A DNA stretch of 64,000 bases, taken from positions 62,001-126,000 of the forward strand of contig NZ_JACYHF010000004.1 of the NCBI RefSeq assembly GCF_016482685.1, in the 5' to 3' direction. The notes beneath the pieces are model-generated. The model made no database searches. It had not been told where the DNA came from and saw only the letters and a program-made list of their open reading frames with translations. A program made the position numbers and the translations under genes. Shown here one piece after another: positions 52,138 to 59,643 of the stretch (position 1 is its first letter; each line of letters starts with the position of its first letter). The DNA is from Streptomyces sp. DSM 110735. Its GTDB lineage: Bacteria > Actinomycetota > Actinomycetes > Streptomycetales > Streptomycetaceae.

Positions 52138-53058
52138 ATGCGGAGCCGCTTTCGGAGTGATCGGCGGCTGACCGTGCGGATGACGGTCACGCTGTTTCTG
52201 CTCGGGCTGCTGTACGTGGGGTTCGTGGCCGCGCTGATCGTGCTGCTGAAGTCGTGGCTGCTGGTCGTCGTGCTGGTGGGTGCGCTGTTCGTGGCGCAGT
52301 TCTGGTTCTCCGACAAGATCGCGATGTTCGCGATGCACGGGAAGGTCGTGGAGCCGGAGGAGTATCCCGAGCTGCACGCGGTGGTGGACCGGCTGTGCGC
52401 GATGGCGGACATGCCGAAGCCCGTGGTGGCCGTGTCGTCCATGGACATGCCGAACGCGTTCGCGACCGGGCGGAACCCGGATCACGCGGTGGTCTGTGTG
52501 ACCACGGGGCTGCTGCGGCGCCTGGAGCCCGCCGAGCTGGAGGGCGTGCTCGCGCACGAGCTGTCGCACGTGGCGCACAAGGACGTCGCCGTGATCACGG
52601 TCGCGTCGTTCCTCGGGGTGCTCGCGGGGCTGATCGTACGGTTCGCCTTCTACTCGTCGGTGCTCGGCTCGGGGCGCCGGGACCAGAACACGGCGGCGGT
52701 GTTCGCGGCGGTGATCGGGGTCTCGGTCGCGGTGTACGCGATCAGTTTCCTGCTGATCCGCGCGCTGTCGCGCTACCGCGAGCTGGCCGCCGACCGCGCC
52801 GCCGCGCAGCTCACCGGGCGCCCCTCGGCGCTGGCGTCGGCGCTCACCAAGGTCTCCGGGGACATCGCCCGTATCCCGACGAAGGATCTGCGGACGGCGC
52901 AGGCGTTCAACGCGTTCTACTTCACCCCCGCCACCGGCAAGGAGCCCGGCATCGAGCGGTTCTTCTCGACCCACCCGACGCTGGAGCAGCGGCTGAGCCA
53001 GTTGGGCCGGATCTCGGCGGAGCTGGGCGAGGCGGCGACCCCCGAGTCGGCGGGCTGA
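52138..53058 (+). CDS. htpX: HtpX-type M48 membrane metalloprotease
   Basis: 306-aa integral membrane zinc protease for misfolded membrane proteins. Two N-terminal TM helices (MTVTLFLLGLLYVGFVAALIV, SWLLVVVLVGALFVAQFW), the zinc motif VLAHELSHVAHKD (HExxH variant HELSH) and the third ligand in YRELAADRAAAQL are visible, with two further TM helices in between. The neighbour pspAB starts 3 bp after its stop, so the two are in one operon. Together with the PspAB family's link to PspA this indicates an envelope-stress role. Confidence 0.94.
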   Translation: MRSRFRSDRRLTVRMTVTLFLLGLLYVGFVAALIVLLKSWLLVVVLVGALFVAQFWFSDKIAMFAMHGKVVEPEEYPELHAVVDRLCAMADMPKPVVAVSSMDMPNAFATGRNPDHAVVCVTTGLLRRLEPAELEGVLAHELSHVAHKDVAVITVASFLGVLAGLIVRFAFYSSVLGSGRRDQNTAAVFAAVIGVSVAVYAISFLLIRALSRYRELAADRAAAQLTGRPSALASALTKVSGDIARIPTKDLRTAQAFNAFYFTPATGKEPGIERFFSTHPTLEQRLSQLGRISAELGEAATPESAG

Positions 53059-53060
53059 GC

Positions 53061-53657
53061 ATGGGGCTGCTGGACATTCTCCTGGGACGTACGAAGCCGG
53101 TGCCGCCGGATCTGGACCGGCTGTTCGGGCTGCCGTCGGCGGCGGTGACGCTGGAGGTGGTCTCGGGGTTCACCCCGACCGGCACCGGCGCGGTGTGCTT
53201 CGCGACGGTCGAGGGCGCGGCCTTCGAGCAGACCCACCGCGAGGTCCAGGCGCTCCTCGACGCGGACACCGAGCGCACCGGACCCCGGGTGGAGCTGGTC
53301 CAGGACGCCTTCGGCTACTCCTGGCTGGTCTCCCGCCGCACCCCCGACCAGCTCCCCCAGTTGGTCAACGACCTGCACGCGGTCAACAGCTCCATGGAGC
53401 TGAACGGCTTCGGCCCCCAGCTCCTGTGCTCCCTGGTCACCTTCACCCGCGACAACCCCACCGACGACCGCTCCCTCGCCCTCGTCTACCTCTACAAACG
53501 CGGCAGCTTCTACCCCCTGTGCACCCACGCCGGGCGCCAGTCCCGCGACAACGCGATGGAACTCCAACTGGCGTCGGCGCTGGAGAACGATCTGCGGATG
53601 GAGCCGGACACGTCACGGTGGTTCCCGTTGTGGGACGCGCCGGGGATGCAGGGCTGA
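53061..53657 (+). CDS. pspAB: PspA-associated protein PspAB
   Basis: 198-aa cytoplasmic protein of the actinobacterial PspAB family: MGLLDILLGRTKPVPPDLDRLFGLPSAA, TGAVCFATVEGAAFEQTHREVQ, DAFGYSWLV, LVNDLHAVNSSMELNGFGPQLLCSLVTF and MELQLASALENDL are characteristic. It is directly downstream of htpX. Its presumed partners PspA and PspAA are encoded 46 kb upstream, so one stress system is split over two loci. Molecular role not established. Confidence 0.9.
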   Translation: MGLLDILLGRTKPVPPDLDRLFGLPSAAVTLEVVSGFTPTGTGAVCFATVEGAAFEQTHREVQALLDADTERTGPRVELVQDAFGYSWLVSRRTPDQLPQLVNDLHAVNSSMELNGFGPQLLCSLVTFTRDNPTDDRSLALVYLYKRGSFYPLCTHAGRQSRDNAMELQLASALENDLRMEPDTSRWFPLWDAPGMQG

Positions 53658-53694
53658 GGGGGACGCCGGGTGGCTTCGCACGCGCGGTCCGCGT

Positions 53695-54576
53695 TCAGCC
53701 GGTGTGGTCCGCGAGCGCGTCGATGATCTCGGGCCACAGCTCACGCGGGCGGTCGTGTCCCATGTCGGGTACGAGGAGGAGCCTCGCGCCGGGCACCAGC
53801 TCGGCGGTGCGCCGCCCCCCGCTGACGTCGATCAGCGTGTCGTCGAGACCGTGCATCACCAGAGTCGGCACGCGCAGCTCGCGGAGCGCGTCCGCGCGTG
53901 AGCCGCTGAGGATCATCGCGCCGAGCTGCCGTCCGGCTCCGGCGGGGTAGTGGGCGCGGTCGTAGCTGCGGGCGGCTAGTTCGCGCAGGGCGGCGGGATC
54001 GCCGTAGCGCTTGGACGCCCACACCAGTTCCCGCTCCGCCGCCGCGATGTACTCCTCGCGGTTGCCCGGCTTCGGGCCGAACAGCACCGCCTGGGCCTCG
54101 GGGGTCGACCGGCCGTACTCGCTCTCGCCGGTCGAGGACATCATCGACGTCAGCGTCAGCACCCGCTCCGGGCGGGTGAGGGCCATCGTCTGGGCGATCA
54201 TTCCGCCCATCGACGCTCCGACGACATGCGCGCGTTCGATGCCGAGCACGGTGAGCAGACCGAGACCGTCGTCGGCCATGTCCCGCAGTCGGTAGGGGAC
54301 CATCGCGAGGGCGGAGGTGAGGTCTCCCGAGCTGACAGCGGTGACGAACTCGCCCATGTCCACGGGGTGTTCGTCGAACTTGGTGGACAGCCCGCTGTCA
54401 CGGTTGTCGTACCGGATCACATGACGACCACGTCCCGCCAGCGCGCGGCAGAAGTCCTCGTGCCAGGCGATCATCTGGGCGCCGAAGCCCGCCACCAGCA
54501 GGACGGGCGGGTCACCGGGATCACCGAAACTGTCGTAGGCGAGGGACACTTCGGGTGACACGGCGGCAATCGGCAT
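53695..54576 (-). CDS. Alpha/beta hydrolase
   Basis: 293-aa hydrolase. Features: oxyanion region VLLVAGFGAQMIAWHEDF, RYDNRDSGLSTKFDE, nucleophile elbow VVGASMGGMIAQTMAL (Ser), the acid in MHGLDDTLIDVSGG and the catalytic His in VPDMGHDRPRELW. The pattern resembles esterase/lipase or aclacinomycin-methylesterase (RdmC)-type enzymes. ATG 54576 has AGGATCC upstream. It is divergent (74 bp) from the hydrolase-kinase fusion gene, itself half alpha/beta hydrolase. Confidence 0.88.
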   Translation of the reverse strand: MPIAAVSPEVSLAYDSFGDPGDPPVLLVAGFGAQMIAWHEDFCRALAGRGRHVIRYDNRDSGLSTKFDEHPVDMGEFVTAVSSGDLTSALAMVPYRLRDMADDGLGLLTVLGIERAHVVGASMGGMIAQTMALTRPERVLTLTSMMSSTGESEYGRSTPEAQAVLFGPKPGNREEYIAAAERELVWASKRYGDPAALRELAARSYDRAHYPAGAGRQLGAMILSGSRADALRELRVPTLVMHGLDDTLIDVSGGRRTAELVPGARLLLVPDMGHDRPRELWPEIIDALADHTG

Positions 54577-54650
54577 ACGTGGATCCTGCCAGGTCGGAAC
54601 GGGCGGACGCACTCCGGTTGTCGGCACGCGGCAGACCGGGGTGTGAGTGA

Positions 54651-56294
54651 ATGGCCCGCATGCGCGAACTCTCCCTTGACCAAGAGGAATTCACCCATGC
54701 CTGCGACGGCGAGCGGCTCAGCGTCGTACGTGCCGGGAATCCGCTGGGACGCGCCACCGTCGTCCTGCTGCACGGCGCGGGCACGGGGAGCAAGGACCGC
54801 CTCCTGCCTCTGGCCACGGAATTCGCCGCGCAGGGCTGCCACACGCTCGCCTTCGACTTCTCCGGCCACGGCGACAGCACGGGCGCCCTCGCGGAGCTGA
54901 GCCTGCGGCGCCGCTGCGAGCAGGCGGTCGCGGTGATCGACGCCCACGCCCCGGCGGACTCACCCCTGATCCTCGTCGGCTTCAGCATGAGCGGCCAGAC
55001 GGTGGCGGATCTCGTACGGCACTACGGCCCCCGCGTCGCCGCCCTCGCCCTGGGCGCCCCGGCGGTGTACGCCCCGACCGCGTGGGACGTGCCCTTCGGC
55101 ACGGGAGACGGCCGCTTCACCGAGATCATCCGCACCCCGAACGCCTGGCGCACCTCCCCCGCCCTCGCGGCGCTGCGGTCGTACGAGGGACGCGCGGTCC
55201 TGGTGGTCCCGGGCACGGACACGGTGATCCCGGCGGCGGTGACGGAAGCGGTGCAGGACGCGCTGGCGACGGGGGCGCAGTACACACGCCTCGAACTGCC
55301 GGATGCTGAGCACAGGTTGGGGCTGTGGTTCCGGGATCACCCGGAGGACTGCGGGGAGTTGGTACGGCTCCTGCTGGGCGGGCTGGATGAGCAGGGCTGG
55401 GCGGCGACCCGGGAGTGGGTGAGCGGGCAGCTTCCGGAGGGGCGGGTGGTCGTGGACTCCCGTTGGCTACAGGGCGGTTGGTCCTCCCAGATGCGCGCGC
55501 TCGGGCTGGACGACGGTACGGACCTCGTCCTGCGATCCTTCGTGAAGCCCTTCTATCGGCGGCACGCTCCCGCGCTGTTGTCGCGGAAGGCGGCTGTGTT
55601 GGAGCTGCTGGCGGACGAGGCGGGTGTCCCGGCGCCGGGTCTGGTCGCCGTCGATGCCGTCGGTCAACACTGCGACCATCCCTCCCTGTTGATGACGAAG
55701 CTGCCCGGTCGGCTTCGCGTGGAGGAGCCGGACGCCGCCGTACTGGACCTGCTCGCGGCGCAGTTGGTACGCATCCACGCGGTCGTGCCGGAGCTTCGAC
55801 CGCGTACCTATGAGGCGTGGACATCGCCTGAGCGGGTGCGGGCGGTGATGTCCGGTGGGGTGTGGGAGCGGGCGGTGGAGGTGATCGAGCGCGAACCGCC
55901 GTCGTACCGGGGTCGGTTCCTGCACCGGGACTACCATCCCGGGAACGTGCTGTTCACCGGCGAGGGCCGGGAGTTGCGCGTCGGGGGGGGCGTGGACTGG
56001 GTGGAGACCTCCTGGGGACCCGCCGACCTGGACGTGGCCCACTGCTCGACGGCGCTGGCGCTGCTGCACGGCCCGGAACACGGACTGGCCTTCCGGGCAC
56101 GGTACGAACACCAGGGCGGCCACGGCCTCGCGGACGGCCCGGATCACCTGTACTGGCGCCTGCTCGACGCGCTCGCGTATGTCCCTGATGCGGCGAAACT
56201 GGCGGATCTTTGGCGGGCGTTGGGCCGGACGGACCTGACGCCCGAGGTGCTGAGCGGGCGGCTGGAGGCGTACGTGGGCGCGCTGCTGAGCTGA
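54651..56294 (+). CDS. Alpha/beta hydrolase fused to APH-type kinase
   Basis: 547-aa fusion. Residues about 1-245 are an alpha/beta hydrolase: VVLLHGAGTGSKDR, AFDFSGHGDSTG, LVGFSMSGQTVADLV (nucleophile Ser), VPGTDTVIP (acid) and AEHRLGLW (His). Residues about 255-547 are an aminoglycoside-phosphotransferase-like kinase: LVLRSFVKPFYRRHAP (ATP-binding Lys/Arg area), HPSLLMTKLPG, the catalytic loop FLHRDYHPGNVLF and the metal motif GVDWVETSWGPADLDVAH. The single frame has no break, although a run of seven or more G at about 55986 interrupts the usual GVVDW sequence. Such a fusion suggests paired modification and hydrolysis of one small molecule; the substrate is unknown. Confidence 0.85.
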   Translation: MARMRELSLDQEEFTHACDGERLSVVRAGNPLGRATVVLLHGAGTGSKDRLLPLATEFAAQGCHTLAFDFSGHGDSTGALAELSLRRRCEQAVAVIDAHAPADSPLILVGFSMSGQTVADLVRHYGPRVAALALGAPAVYAPTAWDVPFGTGDGRFTEIIRTPNAWRTSPALAALRSYEGRAVLVVPGTDTVIPAAVTEAVQDALATGAQYTRLELPDAEHRLGLWFRDHPEDCGELVRLLLGGLDEQGWAATREWVSGQLPEGRVVVDSRWLQGGWSSQMRALGLDDGTDLVLRSFVKPFYRRHAPALLSRKAAVLELLADEAGVPAPGLVAVDAVGQHCDHPSLLMTKLPGRLRVEEPDAAVLDLLAAQLVRIHAVVPELRPRTYEAWTSPERVRAVMSGGVWERAVEVIEREPPSYRGRFLHRDYHPGNVLFTGEGRELRVGGGVDWVETSWGPADLDVAHCSTALALLHGPEHGLAFRARYEHQGGHGLADGPDHLYWRLLDALAYVPDAAKLADLWRALGRTDLTPEVLSGRLEAYVGALLS

Positions 56295-56505
56295 GGGGGC
56301 GGGGGCCCGGTGTCGTGTGGCGAGTTCCTCCTTGAGGTGCTCGCCGGTACGACCTCCTCGTTCCACCTCACCGACGTGGACGACATCGTCGCCCCCGAGG
56401 ACAGGACGCACGCACCTCGTCCCCAACGCGGAGATCCTGAACCGGTGACGGAGGGGTGGCGCAGGGTCCTGGGGGCTCCGACGCCATCCCTCCCCCTCTC
56501 CTCGC
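56295..56505. other. Gene-poor gap, possible decayed coding remnant
   Basis: Short frames here (e.g. FLLEVLAGTTSSFHLTDVDD, and in another frame HLVPNAEIL) look like fragments of a former gene, but no continuous frame, start or family can be supported. Confidence 0.25.
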
Positions 56506-56814
56506 CTACCGCATCAACGCCCGCACCATCCGGCACGTCGCCGCGGACGGCGGGTGGACGCCGAGCTTCTCGGCCGTGCGGCGGATGGTCGCGTCGCGGG
56601 CCTGGGTCGGGCGGTAGATCCCGGAGTCCAGCAGGGCTATGGCCAGACGCATGGCCTTCAGCCGCCGGTTGTGCGTGACGTACCACTCGCGCGGCTGCCC
56701 GGCCGGCAGCGGACTCTTCGCCACGGGCACATACGGCGAGTCGAGCGGCACGGCGCGCCTGGCGGTGGACTGGGTGGGCGACGGCTTGTTCTTCACTACA
56801 GCGGCAGCGGGCAC
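56506..56814 (-). CDS. Conserved hypothetical protein (102 aa)
   Basis: Basic protein MPAAAVVKNKPSPTQSTARR... with a proline-rich N-terminal half and a helical C-terminal half (NRRLKAMRLAIALLDSGIY, RDATIRRTAEKLGVHPPSAATCRMVRALMR). The latter resembles a small HTH-like unit. An AGGAGG RBS lies 6 bp before GTG 56814, while ATG 56820 abuts the RBS and is unlikely. I recall similar about 100-aa proteins near methyltransferase genes in Streptomyces; function unknown. It may be the last member of the leftward gene group starting at 58696. Confidence 0.68.
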   Translation of the reverse strand: MPAAAVVKNKPSPTQSTARRAVPLDSPYVPVAKSPLPAGQPREWYVTHNRRLKAMRLAIALLDSGIYRPTQARDATIRRTAEKLGVHPPSAATCRMVRALMR

Positions 56815-57030
56815 GGGCATCCTCCTGTCGCGACCGGAGCACCCACCGGAAACCCCGGTACGCGCTCTCGAACACTGCTTCAATTCTACTGCGGGGCACT
56901 GACATTCAGAGGTCTCCGAGAGGGGTAAATCCCCAGGTGACAGTAGGAGTTGGCGCGCGGTCACCTCAGCCCCACGTAGCGCCTCAGCAGCACCAGAAAT
57001 TCGAACACGCACAGGTCGGCCGACCCGCGG

Positions 57031-57684
57031 TCACGCGCTCGCCCGGACAAGGAGCGTCCCGATGTGCCCGGGATGCGGCGCCTCCAGGACCCGAGCCTCC
57101 GCCGTGGCGAATCCGGCCCGGGTGAGCAGGCGTTCCCACACGGCGGGGCGATAGCTGTAGCGGTAGGTGAACATCGCCTTGCCCGCGAAGCCTCCCTTGT
57201 ACATGCCTTGCGGGCCGTAGGCGCCGGGGATCGCGGGCGGCTGGGAGAAGACGAAGACACCGCCGGGGTTGAGCCGTCGGCGGACTAGGGGGAACAGCCG
57301 GGCCGGTTCGGTGAACCAGGCGGCTCCGAAGACGGAGTACACGGCGTCGTACGTCTCCTCGTGCGCGCCCAGATACTCCAGCACCTCTGCGCACACGGAC
57401 TCCGCACCCGTACCGCCCCACTTGGCGGTCGCCTTCTTCACCATGACGGGCGACAGATCCACGCCCCGGGCGATGACACCGCGCCGAGCCAGGTACGCAA
57501 GCGCCCGCCCCGTACCGCAGCCGATCTCCAGCACCGAGCGCGCGTCGCCGAGCAGCTCGATGCCTGGTCCGTGACCGGCGTACTGGGTCCAGCAGAAACC
57601 GGGCTCGGCGTCGTCCTTGAAGGCGGAGACGGCGTACGCGTCCCAGAGCTCGGTCTCGGCGGCGATGTCGTGCTGGGCGGGCAC
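57031..57684 (-). CDS. SAM-dependent methyltransferase
   Basis: 217-aa class I methyltransferase: SVLEIGCGTGRALAYLARRGV (motif I), GVDLSPVMVKKATAKW, YDAVYSVFGAAWFTEPARLFPLV and LNPGGVFVFSQPPA. The N-terminal AAETELWDAYAVS... is typical of small-molecule methyltransferases. GTG 57684 has a GAAGGGAG RBS. It is 23 bp downstream of the 172-aa gene in a leftward operon of small proteins; the substrate may be the product or peptide of that operon. Confidence 0.88.
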   Translation of the reverse strand: MPAQHDIAAETELWDAYAVSAFKDDAEPGFCWTQYAGHGPGIELLGDARSVLEIGCGTGRALAYLARRGVIARGVDLSPVMVKKATAKWGGTGAESVCAEVLEYLGAHEETYDAVYSVFGAAWFTEPARLFPLVRRRLNPGGVFVFSQPPAIPGAYGPQGMYKGGFAGKAMFTYRYSYRPAVWERLLTRAGFATAEARVLEAPHPGHIGTLLVRASA

Positions 57685-57707
57685 GGGGCTCCCTTCGGGC
57701 AGGTGGT

Positions 57708-58226
57708 TCAGTGGCTGTCGGGGACCTTGTTGTCACACGGCGAGCAGTCGGTGCCGTCGATCGCCCACAACTCCTCGTCGACGGCGAAACCGATGGACTT
57801 GAGGAAGTCCGCCGTACGCAGACACAGGCCGTCGCGGCGGCGCTCGATGAACGGGGCGTGATGCTTGTAGCGGCCCCCGTTGTACACCTCGCACAGCGCC
57901 CACCAGACCGGTGTGTCGAGGATGAGCTGATGGACACCGATGTCGACGAGCTTGCCGACTCCGAGGTGGACGTCCGGGTGTTCCATGCAGCCGATGGTGT
58001 ACATGACTGCGTTGCCGAGGACGCGTTCGGCCATGTCGCGGACCATCGTGTGGTCGCGCAGCAGCAGGGCCACCTCCCGGTCCCAGAGGGTCATGCCGCT
58101 GTCCAACACGTTGATGGTCAGGTGCCGCACGCGTGACTGGACGGCGTTGAGCAGGTCCTTCGGTTCGCGGGTGCGGGGGCCGGTCGCGGGCCGGTCGAAC
58201 GTGATGGTCAGGGGCTCAACGGTCAT
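57708..58226 (-). CDS. Hypothetical protein, glycine-rich-domain-like family (172 aa)
   Basis: MTVEPLTITFDRPATGPRTREPKDLL... then MAERVLGNAVMYTIGC, HLGVGKLVDIGVHQLILDTPVWWALCE and YKHHAPFIERR. The VDxGxHxxLLxT...C pattern recalls proteins annotated as glycine-rich-domain-containing. The last 15 residues (DGTDCSPCDNKVPDSH) carry a Cys pair that could bind metal. The function is not established. RBS AGGACAGG. The gene precedes the methyltransferase in the same operon. Confidence 0.7.
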   Translation of the reverse strand: MTVEPLTITFDRPATGPRTREPKDLLNAVQSRVRHLTINVLDSGMTLWDREVALLLRDHTMVRDMAERVLGNAVMYTIGCMEHPDVHLGVGKLVDIGVHQLILDTPVWWALCEVYNGGRYKHHAPFIERRRDGLCLRTADFLKSIGFAVDEELWAIDGTDCSPCDNKVPDSH

Positions 58227-58283
58227 GGGTTTACCTGTCCTTTCAAGTGATTGATGCGTGACACGGTGCCGTTCTCGCAGAGG

Positions 58284-58493
58284 TCATCGCGCTGGTCTCA
58301 TCACCCGGTGGCGCGGGCACCCGCAGGGCGGGAACTCTTGCCCCAGACCTGTCACCGCCCAGGGTTCCGCACCTTCGATCCCGCGTGTCCCCGAGTCGCT
58401 CGTGATGCGGCCCGCGCGGTTGACGGTGTAGACGCGCAGCGTCATCCGGGGCGGGAGACCGTCCTCGTCGCAGGGGGCCCTCAAGGCGCTCAT
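58284..58493 (-). CDS. Small conserved protein (69 aa)
   Basis: MSALRAPCDEDGLPPRMTLRVYTVNRAGRIT... ends PPCGCPRHRVMRPAR. The VYTV-x-x-AGRIT...S-x-x-G segment and terminal CGC-P-R motif recur in small Streptomyces proteins of unknown function (recollection). ATG overlaps the upstream stop (ATGA), so it is coupled to the 68-aa gene. Confidence 0.6.
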   Translation of the reverse strand: MSALRAPCDEDGLPPRMTLRVYTVNRAGRITSDSGTRGIEGAEPWAVTGLGQEFPPCGCPRHRVMRPAR

Positions 58494-58696
58494 GCGGTGT
58501 CGTCCCGCCGTAGCGCCTCCGCCAGCCGCATGGCCACGTCGGCGCGTACGCGCCCCAGTTCGACGAGTCCGAGAGCGGGCGAGGCGGTGTCGGCTCCGAG
58601 CGAGGGCAGCACGATGCCTGCCTGGGACAGGGCCGACCTCAGAACCTCGCTGGCCACGTGGGGGTCGGCGTCATGCGCCTGCTGTACTCCAGTCAT
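58490..58696 (-). CDS. Small conserved protein (68 aa), first gene of leftward operon
   Basis: MTGVQQAHDADPHVASEVLRSALSQAG... ends with a helical GLVELGRVRADVAMRLAEALRRDDTA. Acidic, with no TM. It is the promoter-proximal gene of 58696-57031 (and perhaps to 56506), divergent from the DUF6879-XRE pair. Its C-terminal helix is of the kind that mediates protein-protein contacts. Function unknown. Confidence 0.62.
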   Translation of the reverse strand: MTGVQQAHDADPHVASEVLRSALSQAGIVLPSLGADTASPALGLVELGRVRADVAMRLAEALRRDDTA

Positions 58697-58735
58697 GAAC
58701 GCGACGGTAGGGAGCGGCACTTCCGGTGCGCCATG

Positions 58736-58775
58736 GAAGTTGCTCGAAGTTGCGAAACCCCATCGCCGAGTTGCG
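58736..58775. promoter_or_regulatory. GAAGTTGC iterons between divergent operons
   Basis: GAAGTTGC occurs at 58736-58743 and 58746-58753 (10 bp apart), and GAGTTGCG at 58768-58775 (22 bp further). Helical-turn spacing between two divergent operons, one encoding an XRE regulator, makes this a good operator candidate. Confidence 0.55.
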
Positions 58776-58869
58776 TAAGGTTGTCGATTCGGGCGAACCG
58801 AACGCGGGGCGCGGGGCGTTGACCTCGTGGAAGCTTGAGGGATCAGTCTCCCGAGGGAAGGACGTGATC

Positions 58870-59628
58870 ATGACCCGACGACTGCGGTTCAACGGAACGG
58901 GCAGCGGTGTCAACGGATGCCCGTCCGTCCATGAAGACCTCGATACGGGTGAGGTCATCGTGCACGGTCCCGCTCTCACCGACCCCGACGACATCGCCCA
59001 GCTCCGGCACTTGCAGGACGGCGAGGTGCCCGTCGTCGTACCGCGCGAGCTGCTGGTGGACTTCGGCCCCAAGGAGGTCACCCGCGTGCCGAATCTCATC
59101 GGCCTGGACGAGTTCGACGGACTCTTCACACGGCTCGAGCACACCGCATGGCGCCTGGAGACACGTCGCCGCTATGCATCGGACGAACTCACCGATACAT
59201 ACGCCCAGTTCACCAGGGGCGAGCCCGTGGACTGGACGGGTGTCGACGCGGAATGGTGCGCCGAGCGCCGTGAGCAGGTCGGGCTCGGCAAGCGGTTCGA
59301 GCGGGTCCGTGTCGTCGACAGGCCGCCCACGGCCGGTCAGCTCTATCTGCTCGACAACGCGCGCCGCAACAGCGCCGTCGGCGAGGAGATCCGCAACCTG
59401 TGGCGAGACGACGCCGACCGCGCGGGTCTGCCCGCCGAAGACTTCTGGATCTTCGACTCCCGGCTGGTCGCGCTGCTCAACTTCGACGACACCGACAACC
59501 TGGTCGGCGTCGAGCTGATCACAGAACCGGCGGCCGTGCTGCGCTACGTCAGAGCACGTGACGCCGCACAGCACTACGCCGTCCCGTACATGGAGTTCGC
59601 GGCTCAACTCCCCGCGAAGGCGCACTGA
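58870..59628 (+). CDS. DUF6879-type protein
   Basis: 252-aa protein. The N-terminal half (SGVNGCPSVHEDLDTGEVIVHGP, RHLQDGEVPVVVPRELLVDFGPKE) is a Streptomyces-specific module. The C-terminal half (LFTRLEHTAWRLETRRRYASDELTDTYAQFTRGE..., FDSRLVALLNFD) matches DUF6879. Such proteins accompany XRE/DUF5753 (Scr1-type) regulators, probably as partner or antagonist; the XRE gene follows after 15 bp. ATG 58870 was chosen over GTG 58864 because the GAGGGAAGG RBS is better placed. Confidence 0.8.
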   Translation: MTRRLRFNGTGSGVNGCPSVHEDLDTGEVIVHGPALTDPDDIAQLRHLQDGEVPVVVPRELLVDFGPKEVTRVPNLIGLDEFDGLFTRLEHTAWRLETRRRYASDELTDTYAQFTRGEPVDWTGVDAEWCAERREQVGLGKRFERVRVVDRPPTAGQLYLLDNARRNSAVGEEIRNLWRDDADRAGLPAEDFWIFDSRLVALLNFDDTDNLVGVELITEPAAVLRYVRARDAAQHYAVPYMEFAAQLPAKAH

Positions 59629-59643
59629 GACAGGAACATCCCC

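Noticed and set aside
56310..56450. Fragment resembling a mechanosensitive-channel motif (HLVPNAEIL)
   Set aside because: Only about nine residues in a frame that does not continue; insufficient for a pseudogene call.
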